Shown here: positions 37,900 through 46,239 of the stretch, one piece after another
Numbering within the stretch: position 1 is the stretch's first letter
How the letters are laid out: each line of letters starts with the position of its first letter
Assembly (NCBI GenBank): GCA_963745765.1
Contig: CAVUYQ010000016.1
Span: 186,001 to 250,000 of the forward strand
Reading direction: 5' to 3'
Length of the DNA: 64,000 bases
Source of the DNA: Ww85 sp963745765
GTDB taxonomy: Bacteria; Desulfobacterota; Desulfobulbia; Desulfobulbales; Desulfocapsaceae
Notes under the pieces: model-generated
The model's database searches: none
What the model was told of the DNA's origin: nothing
Seen by the model: only the letters and a program-made list of their open reading frames with translations
Made by a program: the position numbers and the translations under genes

Positions 37900-38622
37900 T
37901 CAGGCGGGTTTGATGTCACCATTTTTAGCAAGAGCGATAAAATGCGCCACATCGATTTCTTTTGGACAAACAAATGAGCAGGCCTGGGATGAATGACAGC
38001 GATAGACACCCTCTTCACTATACAAGGTATCGAAACGGGCCTGCTTTTCCTGTTCTCTTGAATCCATAACCCGCACAATAGCAGCCAGCATGGCGTTTGG
38101 TCCGAGAAAATTATCGTGACTGCTGATGCAGGCAGAGGCACAGCAGAAACAATTAATACAGCGGGTGGCGTCAACATATCGCTCAAGGTCCTCAGGGCTG
38201 ACCTGATGCTCTTCCCCTTGCTCTCCAAGCGGTTTCGGTTCTATGATATAGGGCTTGGCCTTATGCACCCTGGCGTAAGCAGCGTCTGAATCTATGACCA
38301 GATCCCTGATCACCGGAGCGACATCAAGGGGCTCAACGGTAAAGGTGGTCGTGTCAAAGTACTGCACCGCATTTTCCACCAGGAGTTCGCAGGAAAGGAG
38401 CGGTTTGCCATTGATTTTCATGGAACAGCTGCCGCATTGGCCATGCTCGCAGGATGATCCCCAGGTGAGCGTGGCATCCTGCTCATCATTGATTTTACGC
38501 AGCACATCAACAAAACGCATGATCCTTCCGGCCTTGACATGGTAGGTTTCAACCCAGCTTTTATCCGTATCCGGATCATATCGATGTACGTTCAGATTTA
38601 TATCATAAAACGATTCCATCAT
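37900..38622 (-). CDS. Complex II-like iron-sulfur subunit, second copy
   Basis: A 240-residue SdhB/FrdB paralogue. [2Fe-2S] ligands lie in CEHGQCGSCSMKINGKPLLSC. The other clusters lie in CINCFCCASACIS and CHSSQACSFVCPKEI. The first [4Fe-4S] motif reads CINCFCC rather than the usual CxxCGxC. An ATG at 38622 after TAGGTG is chosen; GTG at 38628 is possible. It forms a complex with the flavoprotein just upstream and the fused anchor, distinct from the 14-17.7 kb complex. Confidence 0.88.
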   Translation of the reverse strand: MMESFYDINLNVHRYDPDTDKSWVETYHVKAGRIMRFVDVLRKINDEQDATLTWGSSCEHGQCGSCSMKINGKPLLSCELLVENAVQYFDTTTFTVEPLDVAPVIRDLVIDSDAAYARVHKAKPYIIEPKPLGEQGEEHQVSPEDLERYVDATRCINCFCCASACISSHDNFLGPNAMLAAIVRVMDSREQEKQARFDTLYSEEGVYRCHSSQACSFVCPKEIDVAHFIALAKNGDIKPA

Positions 38623-38699
38623 TTTCACCTATTTCGTATGTGCCCAACGACATCGCAATCGCAAGAGCATTGAATTATCAGTATTTTCTCTCGATGATG

Positions 38700-40475
38700 T
38701 CAAATTTTTCGTGATGCGTCTCCGCCCGCCTTGAAAATACTCATGTCCACTTCCCGTCGTCCTGATTCCGTTACACCGAACTCAGCCATGGATATCAGGG
38801 TATGGTGATTGTACTCATCTTTTCGATCAGGATAATCATCACGGAAATGGGCTCCCCGGGACTCCTTTCTTTCAAGGGCAGCCTGACAGATAACCATGCT
38901 GACCGCCAGCAGATTATCCAGTTCCCATCGCTGCACCAGCTCCTGGTTCATGGCAAGGCTTCGTCCCGCAAGTGCGGTGCTCTCCGCCCGGCTTTTCAGC
39001 TCGGAGAGGATTTGAATAGCCTCTTCAATGCCTGTCTGCGTCCGAAAAACACTGACCTTTTCTGTCATCACGCGCCGCAGGGTGCTGCGGATAATGCCCA
39101 GGCTGTCTTTTTTGTCCGCCTGCAGGTATCCTGAAAAACGTTCAATAAATGTTTTACCGTCAATATCCGGATTATGGCTCGGTACTTTTTCGATTGCAGC
39201 AACCACGCGATCGGCGACAAGCTTGCCCATGGTAATCAGCTCCAGAATCGAGTTTGTCCCCAGTCGATTGAAACCGTGAAAGCTCGCTGCAGCACATTCA
39301 CCGACGGCGTATAACCCTTCAATGGTTTTCTGCTGAGCATCTTCGACCTCGCCGTATTCATTAGTCGGAATTCCACCCATATGATAATGATTTGAAGGAC
39401 GAACAGGACAAAGATCGATCTTTGGATCAAGATTCACGTATCTCTTGAAAAAACTTGAGACTTCGGGGATCTGTTTTTCATGAACCTCGGCAGGAAGATG
39501 GCGGAGATCAATCCAGACATGGAGGATATTATGATCCGGATTCATCACCCCCCTCCCCTCCCTGATTTCCGATTCAATGGCACGCGCAACTAGATCCCTC
39601 GGGGCCAGTTCCTTCATCTTCGGGGCATAGTTGACCATGAATGGTTCAAGGGCTGCGTTCCTGAGAATACCGCCAACCGAACGAAGCGTCTCGCTGGCAA
39701 GAATTCCGGGCCCGACAATGCCGGTAGGGTGAAACTGAACGGCTTCAGGATCCATGACCGGCAGGCCGCTCTGCATCACCAGGGCGAGTCCGTCACCGGT
39801 ATTCTGGCGGCAATTGGTTGTTACCTGGAAAACCTGTCCGCTTCCTCCACAGGCAAAAATGGTGGCCTTGGCCAGTATCTTTACAAATGTTCCTTCTTTC
39901 TGTCTGAAGACGATGCAGCCCGAACATTGCGCATCCTTGATCAGTAACTCTACGGCGATACATTGATTGATGAAGGTGATTCCTCGTTTCAGTGTCTCGC
40001 CCCAGCCGGTATCCATTATCCCTTTACCGGTTCTATCAGCCTCAAAGACGGCACGATAGACGGAAGTTTCTCCAAAATTCCTGGTATGCCCGCCAAACGT
40101 CCGTTTACTCAGCCGCCCCTGCGGATCACGCGAGAAATGCATACCCCGATTCTCGAGCCAGAGAATCTGCTCCCAGGCAGATTCACATATTTTTTTAACA
40201 ACATTCTGGTCAGCGGTGCAGTCCGACCCTTTCCAGGTATCGAACATGTGAAACAGCGTCGAGTCCAGCGGATCCTTAGGATCCACTGCCGCCAGTCCGC
40301 CTTGAGCTGTTGAGGTATGCGACTTCTGTGGATGAGAGACTTTGGTCAGCGCAACCACATTGGCATTTGGCTTTTGTTCAAGGATTTCGGCCGCACAGCG
40401 AAGAGCAGCGCCTCCGGCGCCAATAATCAGGACATCGCAACGCATTGTTGCGTCAATTTTCAGGTAACTGCGCAT
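38700..40475 (-). CDS. Complex II-like flavoprotein subunit, second copy
   Basis: A 591-residue SdhA/FrdA paralogue of the E. coli/mitochondrial style, unlike the type-B enzyme at 15 kb. The FAD motif is LIIGAGGAALRCAAEI, and KSHTSTAQGGLAA holds the likely FAD-linking histidine. Active-site pieces FHPTGIVG, LASETLR, PRDLVARAIESEIREGRG, NHYHMGGIPTN and NRLGTNSILE are present. The usual GEGG after the active-site TE reads SVGG here, and the preceding threonine is serine. The substrate may be succinate, fumarate or a substituted succinate. The ATG at 40475 follows AAGGGG. Confidence 0.88.
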   Translation of the reverse strand: MRSYLKIDATMRCDVLIIGAGGAALRCAAEILEQKPNANVVALTKVSHPQKSHTSTAQGGLAAVDPKDPLDSTLFHMFDTWKGSDCTADQNVVKKICESAWEQILWLENRGMHFSRDPQGRLSKRTFGGHTRNFGETSVYRAVFEADRTGKGIMDTGWGETLKRGITFINQCIAVELLIKDAQCSGCIVFRQKEGTFVKILAKATIFACGGSGQVFQVTTNCRQNTGDGLALVMQSGLPVMDPEAVQFHPTGIVGPGILASETLRSVGGILRNAALEPFMVNYAPKMKELAPRDLVARAIESEIREGRGVMNPDHNILHVWIDLRHLPAEVHEKQIPEVSSFFKRYVNLDPKIDLCPVRPSNHYHMGGIPTNEYGEVEDAQQKTIEGLYAVGECAAASFHGFNRLGTNSILELITMGKLVADRVVAAIEKVPSHNPDIDGKTFIERFSGYLQADKKDSLGIIRSTLRRVMTEKVSVFRTQTGIEEAIQILSELKSRAESTALAGRSLAMNQELVQRWELDNLLAVSMVICQAALERKESRGAHFRDDYPDRKDEYNHHTLISMAEFGVTESGRREVDMSIFKAGGDASRKI

Positions 40476-40484
40476 ATTCACCCC

Positions 40485-41288
40485 TTATCCAACTGAAAAG
40501 ATCACGTTCACGCCAAGCCAGGCAAAAACAGCCATCAGGATGGTGATGCTGAACGTGGAGATAACCTGCAGGCGCCGCGAGGAAAGATAATCACGGCATA
40601 TTCCAAGGAGGCCGTATGCGCCGTGATAGAGGACGGAACATACCAGCATAAAATCAACCAGTTTGATGAAAGAGCTGCTCATTCTGGCAATAATTACCTG
40701 CGCATCACGACCGGTTATCGGATCAAGATGCATATACAGCATATGGGCAGGAATCATGACGAAGAGAAATGCCCCGCTGATCCTTTGCAGTTTCCAGGCA
40801 ACAGATGCATGGGACTGCTTTATTTTTTTAACGGTTACAAATGTTATGAAAAGACTGACCACAATCATGTAAACCCAGAATAAGATCGCCGAAACACTCT
40901 GGTTTCCGATGGCCATAAAAAAACCGAGCAGAACAATATAAGAAACGGAAAGGATGTAAACCCAGCCAAGGACAAGCTGATCCCGACGATTGCCAAACAG
41001 TTCATAGAGCAGCAGCCTGCCGCCGTTCAGACTATGGTAGATGACGGGAACGGCAAGCAGCCATTCGAAAAAAGCAGGAAACAGTGAGGCAAACATCTTC
41101 ATTTTGTTTTCAAAGAGCACGGGATCCTGCAGGGCGGAGAGGGTGATAATATGAAAACAGACGTAGACAACCAGAAGAACGCCGCTGATGCGCTGCCCCC
41201 AGGAGATAATGTACGGCCAGCCATGTGTCCTGGAGAGGTGCTGAATATACTGGATACCGGTGATTTTCCTGATGGAATTGACTGACAT
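40485..41288 (-). CDS. Fused cytochrome b anchor of the second complex II (SdhC-SdhD-like)
   Basis: A 267-residue membrane protein with two similar halves. Each begins with a RISG motif followed by a helix ending in histidine (RISGVLLVVYVCFHI and RISGAFLFVMIPAHM). About six to seven helices are predicted, double a usual SdhC or SdhD. It therefore looks like SdhC and SdhD joined in one chain, with a haem and quinone site between them. The ATG at 41288 follows GGGAG; longer starts upstream lack a ribosome site. It precedes the flavoprotein by 9 bp. Confidence 0.8.
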   Translation of the reverse strand: MSVNSIRKITGIQYIQHLSRTHGWPYIISWGQRISGVLLVVYVCFHIITLSALQDPVLFENKMKMFASLFPAFFEWLLAVPVIYHSLNGGRLLLYELFGNRRDQLVLGWVYILSVSYIVLLGFFMAIGNQSVSAILFWVYMIVVSLFITFVTVKKIKQSHASVAWKLQRISGAFLFVMIPAHMLYMHLDPITGRDAQVIIARMSSSFIKLVDFMLVCSVLYHGAYGLLGICRDYLSSRRLQVISTFSITILMAVFAWLGVNVIFSVG

Positions 41289-41347
41289 CGAAATTCTCCC
41301 TGATCGTAACCGGCTTGTACCGGTAGATGATGATATCGACATGGGTG

Positions 41348-42088
41348 TCAACCACCCTCTTTACGTTCAAATGCTTCCAGGTAATGAAGAAAAGAATCAA
41401 GCGCCACATTGATGTGGCGCTCCACCAGTTCTCTGAGGCGCTCCGGGTCTTTGCCTCTGGATTGAAAGCACTGCATTATTTCCTGGTGGACGCGATAGGA
41501 TTTTTCCAGGTCCTGCTGGTAGTACTGGTAGGAGAACCGGTGCCAGAGACTTTGCATGCGCAGGTTTGTCAGTGTAGTCTTGAGCAGCTCATTGTGGGCA
41601 TTGTCAATGAATAACTCGTGAAAACGGAGGTGATTGGAATAGTATGAATTGATATTCTTTGCCGTCACCGCACTCCCCATCTTCGCCAGTGCTTCTTCCA
41701 TCTGAGCAAGCGTCTCATCTGATATTTTCTCTGCCGCGAGCTTGGCGGCAAGACCTTCAAGAGCTGCGCGGATTGGAAAATTCTCCTCTATATCATGACG
41801 ACTGATGCGCTTAACGAAAGATCCACGCCGCGGAATAATTTCAACCAGCCCCACTTTCTCAAGTTCCCGGAAGGCCTCGCGCAGTGGCGAGCGACTGACG
41901 CCGAAGCGGTTCTGCAGATCCTGCTCCCCCAGTTGCTCCCCGCCCCTGAATTCTCCTTCAAGAATGGCAATCTTTAGGGTTTCGGCTATTTGCGCACCAA
42001 GACCGATCGGCTTTTTTATTTCAGTGAGTGTTTCCGGTAATACCATACTTAAGAACCGATAAAATGGTTTTACAAAATAGCGAGTCAT
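41348..42088 (-). CDS. GntR family transcriptional regulator, FadR subgroup
   Basis: A 246-residue regulator: N-terminal winged helix (AETLKIAILEGEFRGGEQLGEQDL, then FGVSRSPLREAFRELEKVGLVEIIPRRGSFV) and a C-terminal all-helical FCD domain for an organic-acid ligand, with metal-type His residues in HLRFHELF. It is the first gene of the complex II/MmgE/CoA-transferase run. A palindrome TTGTCGACAA lies 14 bp upstream of its start and is a likely autoregulatory operator. FadR-type regulators usually sense carboxylic acids and repress the adjoining catabolic genes. Confidence 0.9.
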   Translation of the reverse strand: MTRYFVKPFYRFLSMVLPETLTEIKKPIGLGAQIAETLKIAILEGEFRGGEQLGEQDLQNRFGVSRSPLREAFRELEKVGLVEIIPRRGSFVKRISRHDIEENFPIRAALEGLAAKLAAEKISDETLAQMEEALAKMGSAVTAKNINSYYSNHLRFHELFIDNAHNELLKTTLTNLRMQSLWHRFSYQYYQQDLEKSYRVHQEIMQCFQSRGKDPERLRELVERHINVALDSFLHYLEAFERKEGG

Positions 42089-42102
42089 TGTCGATCATGT
42101 TA

Positions 42103-42112
42103 TTGTCGACAA
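42103..42112. promoter_or_regulatory. Putative GntR operator TTGTCGACAA
   Basis: A perfect 10-bp palindrome of the TNGT-N-ACNA type bound by FadR-subfamily GntR proteins. It lies immediately upstream of the GntR gene, with a half-similar ATTGTCGAT at 42088-42096. It is inferred to control this gene and the downstream operon. Confidence 0.5.
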
Positions 42113-42221
42113 TTCTATCACTCATAAATTCTCTGTCAACCATTATAATGCCCAGGTGTTTTATCTGGCTAAAAGAGGAAATCAGCCGGGCTGTCGTTTT
42201 ACCCCGGAACAGACAGCATCC

Positions 42222-42878
42222 CTAAAGGCCGCAATCCTGGTTAATCAATATGATCTTGATTCGCTTTTCCGGGTAGCACTTTTCGTTTATTACCCAGGTA
42301 TTGCAGATTCGGTCCGGACTGCTGCAGTCCATACAGTATGATGTTTTCCTGCAGGGGGTTTTCCATCCTTCGTGCTTTATGGCATTAAGGGGAGCCGCGT
42401 ATGATTTTATCCGTGCCATGGCCGACTCAACGTCCTGAACCAGTTTATTCCTGCCTATTAAAAGAACGACGTGTTTGGGACCAAAGGTTATGCCGCCAAC
42501 CCTGTTCCCGACCATATCAAGATTAACAAGTTTGCCGGTTTCGGTGATCGCATTCGAGCCGGTGAAAAACAGATCCACCAGTAAGGCCTGCCGCCGCCTT
42601 TCGATCAATACCTCACGCGCCACTCCCTTGGCGAAGGTTTCGATAATTTCAATGTTTTCCTGATTCTTTAAGTCCTCTAATATGCCGGTTGCGTGCAGCG
42701 TGATCGAATCTCCCCAACTCACTGTTTTAACGTTCAAGTCCGGCAGGATATTCTTACGGAAAACGATTCCGGCCTCAATGCAGCTTCGGGCAATGAACAC
42801 CTCAAAATGGTTCTTTTCGAGCGCCTTTTTACATTGTTCAAGCCGCAGGTTCCAGTATTGCTCTTGCCATTCTTCCAT
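42222..42878 (-). CDS. LUD domain protein
   Basis: A 218-residue stand-alone LUD (DUF162) domain. SWGDSITLHATGILEDLK, LFFTGSNAITETGKLVNLDMVGNRVGGITFGPKHVVLLIGRNKLV and a C-terminal cysteine set (CRKTSYCMDCSSPDRIC) are typical. LUD proteins occur in lactate-oxidising LutABC complexes or alone in anaerobes. The neighbouring DUF1847 gene 24 bp upstream suggests co-expression. Its activity is unknown. Confidence 0.85.
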   Translation of the reverse strand: MEEWQEQYWNLRLEQCKKALEKNHFEVFIARSCIEAGIVFRKNILPDLNVKTVSWGDSITLHATGILEDLKNQENIEIIETFAKGVAREVLIERRRQALLVDLFFTGSNAITETGKLVNLDMVGNRVGGITFGPKHVVLLIGRNKLVQDVESAMARIKSYAAPLNAIKHEGWKTPCRKTSYCMDCSSPDRICNTWVINEKCYPEKRIKIILINQDCGL

Positions 42879-42902
42879 TTCTTTCCTTGTCGGATTAAAA
42901 TT

Positions 42903-43577
42903 CTATTTGAGGGCTCGATAATAAGAATCAATGGTATAGATGGCGGCCAGCGGATTGTGACCGGTGACCCGGTCCTTTACGGCAAGAACCGTGCATGGCG
43001 CATCAGCATACTTCAGGAACAGTGAATCATGGCCGACACAAAGCCCGAGCAGAATATTGAACTCCGTTTTAGCATCGTTCAGCACCCCTGCTTGAAGTAT
43101 CGGATTGCACATCGATTCGAATTGACCAACAGAAATTTTTTCATCATCTTTTAAACCGAGTTCCTCCTTTGCAACGCGACCAATTTTACAGATGGCCGAA
43201 ACCATATCCAGGCCTCGTGATGCAAAGATCTTCTCGACGATACCGGCCTCTTTTCTCAGTCCCATGCAAAACGCCATGCCAACCTTGCGATAACCCATCC
43301 TGCCGATGAACTCAATGATCTCTTCTATTCGCGGTTTGGCCGGACGTACTCTTTCATATCCCAGTTCACGGTTACTATACCCTTCTTTTTCCTGGATAGA
43401 GGCCGTACGGGCGAACTCAAAATTTTCAGGTTCCTTATAGATACTAAGCGTTTTCTCAATCAGACCCTTGTCAGCCGCTGTCGGACAATTTTTCGGATGC
43501 TTACCGCCTTCTTTTCGACAAAGTCTTTCAGCAGCCTTAATTGAACAGCGGGCACAATTAGGTAATGTTTCTTTCAT
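42903..43577 (-). CDS. DUF1847 metal-binding protein
   Basis: A 224-residue protein with the N-terminal cysteine cluster CARCSIKAAERLCRKEGGKHPKNC. MAFCMGLRKEAGIVEKIF and ESMCNPILQAGVLN follow, and the C-terminal GLCVGHDSLFLKYADAPCTVLAVKDRVTGHNPLAAIY is highly conserved in the family. I recognise DUF1847, found mainly in strict anaerobes with a bound metal site and no known reaction. It is the first gene of the LUD pair and is divergent from the DapA-like gene. Confidence 0.82.
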   Translation of the reverse strand: MKETLPNCARCSIKAAERLCRKEGGKHPKNCPTAADKGLIEKTLSIYKEPENFEFARTASIQEKEGYSNRELGYERVRPAKPRIEEIIEFIGRMGYRKVGMAFCMGLRKEAGIVEKIFASRGLDMVSAICKIGRVAKEELGLKDDEKISVGQFESMCNPILQAGVLNDAKTEFNILLGLCVGHDSLFLKYADAPCTVLAVKDRVTGHNPLAAIYTIDSYYRALK

Positions 43578-43893
43578 GTTCTCTTCTCCAGTAAAAATAT
43601 TCGTATCGTAAAACCAAGACTATCAAGCAACGGAGACTACCTCTTTTCCCGTCTCTCGTCATGAGAGATTTTAATTGAACTATCTTTTTCCGGATGGTTA
43701 ATCGACTTTTTAAAAATCATTCTCGCTGTTACTTCCGTAATGGTTCTTTATTTATTTTTTATCGATTTTTGGTCATTCAGGCGTTACTATGACAGAGATA
43801 CCAAGCAAGGACGGCCCGATTCCTCGATTCGTCAGGAATAAATCAGGACTTGCTGATAATTCATGATACCTTCAAATTGATACGGCATAAAAT
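43578..43893. other. Divergent intergenic region upstream of the DUF1847 and DapA-like genes
   Basis: A 316-bp AT-rich gap that should contain promoters for both directions. I see no convincing consensus promoter, hairpin or coding frame, and the DapA-like gene lacks an obvious ribosome site. Confidence 0.4.
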
Positions 43894-44781
43894 ATGAGTG
43901 GCACACGTTTTCATGGCGTCTTCCCCTATCTTGTTTCACCCGTTCTAAAAAACGGAAAGATCAACACCGCTGTTCTCTCCCAATTATGCGAAGACCTGAT
44001 CAACAGCGGCGTACACGGCCTGACGCCGCTCGGGTCTACCGGCGAATTTGCCTACCTGAACTGGCAACAGCGCAGACAAGTCGTTGAAACCGTTATTTCT
44101 GTAACCGCTAACCGGGTGCCGGTCATAGCGGGCGTGGCTTCAACCACTACTGCAGATGCCCAGTTTCAGGCCAAAGAATTCGAGCGCATGGGATGCCATG
44201 GAATACTCGCCATTCTTGAAACCTATTTTCCTGTTTCGCAGGAAGGAATATACTCCTATTTCAAGGCTATTGCCGAGGCTGTGTCCGTCCCGGTGATTCT
44301 CTATACCAACCCTAATTTCCAGCGCTCAGACCTCACTATCCCCCTTATTGAGAAACTGAGCCACATTGAAAATATCAACTACATCAAGGATGCCTCAAAC
44401 AATACCGGCCGATTGCTTTCCATCATGAATCTGGTTGAAGACCGCATGCAGATCTTTGCCGCTTCCGCCCACATACCTGCCTGCGTCATGCTGATCGGTG
44501 GTGTCGGCTGGATGGCGGGACCTGCCTGTGTCGCACCAAAACAGAGTGTTGAACTCTACGATCTGTGCTGCCGGGGAAATTGGCAGGAAGCGATGCAGCG
44601 TCAACGTCCGTTCTGGCGTTTGAACCAGGTGTTCGCCAAATACAACCTTGCTGCCTGTATCAAGGGTGCTCTGGAACTTCAGGGCTACCGCGTCGGCCCT
44701 CCTTTTCCTCCGCAGGCCGCACTATCGTCAGAAGGGGTCGCCGAAGTGCGGGGAGCACTGAAAGCAATCGGCGCCCTGTAG
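43894..44781 (+). CDS. DapA/NanA-family (class I) lyase or synthase
   Basis: A 295-residue TIM-barrel enzyme with the pyruvate-aldolase hallmarks: GSTGEFAYL, the active-site tyrosine in VILYTNPNF and the Schiff-base lysine in INYIKDASNN. The dihydrodipicolinate synthase family also includes N-acetylneuraminate lyase, 4-hydroxy-2-oxoacid aldolases and keto-deoxy-sugar dehydratases. Its place in a catabolic island, rather than with lysine genes, suggests an aldolase or dehydratase rather than true DapA. Confidence 0.82.
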   Translation: MSGTRFHGVFPYLVSPVLKNGKINTAVLSQLCEDLINSGVHGLTPLGSTGEFAYLNWQQRRQVVETVISVTANRVPVIAGVASTTTADAQFQAKEFERMGCHGILAILETYFPVSQEGIYSYFKAIAEAVSVPVILYTNPNFQRSDLTIPLIEKLSHIENINYIKDASNNTGRLLSIMNLVEDRMQIFAASAHIPACVMLIGGVGWMAGPACVAPKQSVELYDLCCRGNWQEAMQRQRPFWRLNQVFAKYNLAACIKGALELQGYRVGPPFPPQAALSSEGVAEVRGALKAIGAL

Positions 44782-44826
44782 TTCCCCACTCTTTTACCGC
44801 AAAGGTAGCGGATCGATAGCGTACGG

Positions 44827-45207
44827 CTATTTCGCCTGCCACTCCTCGATAACCTCACGCGCTGCCCTGAAGGCATCGATACCTGCCGGAACACCGCAAT
44901 AAACGGCGGACTGCAGCAGCACCTCCTGGATTTCCGCTACGCTGCAGCCGTTTCTCAGCGCTCCCAGGACGTGGGCTTTCAACTCGGCCGGGGCTTTCAG
45001 TGCGGCAAGAAAGGCAATGGTAACCAGGCTCCTGGTTCGCCGGGAAAGCACATCTCTGGTCCATATTTCACCCCAGCAATTCTCGGCTACAAGGTCCTGC
45101 AGAGGTTTTGAGAACGGTGTTGCACTCTTTGTCGCCCTGTCTACATACTCATCCCCGAGCACCTCTCTCCTGACCTTCATCCCCCGCTCATATTTATCGT
45201 TGCCCAT
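44827..45207 (-). CDS. Carboxymuconolactone decarboxylase family protein
   Basis: A 126-residue protein of the CMD/AhpD fold. RTRSLVTIAFLAALKAPAELKAHVLGALRNGCSVAEIQEVLLQSAVYCGVPAGIDAF closely follows the PcaC-type pattern. It lacks the CxxC of AhpD peroxidases, leaving only single cysteines. It converges on the DapA-like gene. Homologues include 4-carboxymuconolactone decarboxylase, but many CMD proteins in anaerobes are uncharacterised. AGGAGAAAGG precedes the ATG. Confidence 0.85.
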   Translation of the reverse strand: MGNDKYERGMKVRREVLGDEYVDRATKSATPFSKPLQDLVAENCWGEIWTRDVLSRRTRSLVTIAFLAALKAPAELKAHVLGALRNGCSVAEIQEVLLQSAVYCGVPAGIDAFRAAREVIEEWQAK

Positions 45208-45334
45208 AGACCTTTCTCCTGAATGTGTATTTTCTTAAGATGCTTCTACGCTCACAATTATTCAAGGTGCCCTTTATTATACAACTGTATTTTATTACAG
45301 AATTTCTGTCTATATATATGATATCATGTGGTGT

Positions 45335-45598
45335 TTATTTAAGTCCCCAGCGGCCGTGGGTCGGTCCGTATAATTCCCAATTGTTTTTCTGGTGTTTTTG
45401 AAACCACTCCATAAAAGACAGATCTTTGCGTGCCCCCGATTCAGGAAAGCTCAGGTAAAAGCGCGCCTCACCCTTTCTATCCGGCTTTCTGCTGATACGC
45501 ACTGGAGCGTAGCTGGATTTTGCCTCATCAAGCAAGATACTGGCTTCATTGATGTCCTGCAGCGGAATGCTCAAATTAAAAGAAAATTCCCTGCTCAT
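45335..45598 (-). CDS. Hypothetical protein, 87 residues
   Basis: The ATG at 45598 (after GGGAGA) gives a small soluble protein starting MSREFSFNLSIPLQDINE and ending LYGPTHGRWGLK. It has mixed charge, no membrane segment and no cysteines. I do not recognise the family. It stands alone between the CMD gene and a MITE-like element. Confidence 0.45.
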   Translation of the reverse strand: MSREFSFNLSIPLQDINEASILLDEAKSSYAPVRISRKPDRKGEARFYLSFPESGARKDLSFMEWFQKHQKNNWELYGPTHGRWGLK

Positions 45599-45807
45599 AA
45601 CGCTATCTCCCAAAAGCTTCTTAATCTTTCATGAAGAACGGGTGAACCAGCACCACTGTTTAGTAACACAAGCACTGCTTTGATCCAACAGGAAAGGCAA
45701 ATGAACTGAAAATCCGGCAGGATTCTTTATTCATTCGCTGTTCGTTTCTATCCTTTCTGCTTTATCGGCCAGTTCTGCCCGATAAGGGTGCCGAGAAAAG
45801 GATGGTA

Positions 45808-45958
45808 GTTAGTGTCTGTCCATAAATGAGATTTTTTGTTCTAAATCGAGGCGCTCGATAAATTTAACCACAGGCATATAGACGATATTCCGCGGAATAA
45901 ATTTTGAGAGCAACGAAGAGTTAGGGTAAAATGGCCATTTATGGACAGACACTAGTTA
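45808..45958. repeat. MITE-like element with perfect terminal inverted repeats and AGTT duplication
   Basis: AGTGTCTGTCCATAAATG at the left and its exact complement at the right bound a 143-bp element (45812-45954). AGTT flanks both sides, consistent with a 4-bp target duplication. Read on the minus strand the interior shows ACCCTAACTCTTCGTTG, TTCCGCGGAATATC and CGCCTCGATTTAGAACAAA, the core also seen in the other repeats. No coding frame is present. Confidence 0.82.
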
Positions 45959-46001
45959 ACGATGTAAATAGCTGAACGGGAAGCGGCACAGAGGTTTTTT
46001 C

Positions 46002-46027
46002 CCGGCACTCGTCATAACGTGCCGGGA
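46002..46027. other. Hairpin downstream of the small minus-strand gene
   Basis: CCCGGCAC and GTGCCGGG pair perfectly around a 10-nt loop, 8 bp beyond the 67-residue gene. On the minus strand the stem is followed by A6, not T6, so it is not an ordinary intrinsic terminator for that gene. Confidence 0.5.
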
Positions 46028-46035
46028 TGTTTGAT

Positions 46036-46239
46036 CTAGGATTTGGTCTGAACGGTATAGAGGGGTAAGGCGTATGCCGAGAGTCGGGAACGATAACGTT
46101 GTTCCAGGAAGCGGAGAAACTCGTCTCGGGTAAAGTTTTCGCCATGATTCCGGGTAAATCGAAACATGACCTTTCTCCTTTCAGGCTCGCTGATGCTATG
46201 CCAGATTTTCAGGACGGAATCGAGATAGATACTTTTCAT
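46036..46239 (-). CDS. Hypothetical protein, 67 residues
   Basis: The ATG at 46239 lies 6 bp after GGAGGCG; an ATG at 46251 falls inside that ribosome site. The protein is basic and aromatic-rich (MKSIYLDSVLKIWHSISEPERR, FTRDEFLRFLEQRYRSRLSAYALPLYTVQTKS) with no membrane segment. I do not recognise it. Good ribosome-site placement is the main support. Confidence 0.45.
   Translation of the reverse strand: MKSIYLDSVLKIWHSISEPERRKVMFRFTRNHGENFTRDEFLRFLEQRYRSRLSAYALPLYTVQTKS

Noticed and set aside
45254..45275. AATTATTCAAGGTGCCC as a repeat copy
   Set aside because: It matches one terminal repeat but has no convincing partner end, so at most it is a solo remnant.
46002..46027. Intrinsic terminator for the 67-residue gene
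   Set aside because: On the transcribed strand the hairpin is followed by A6 instead of a U run.
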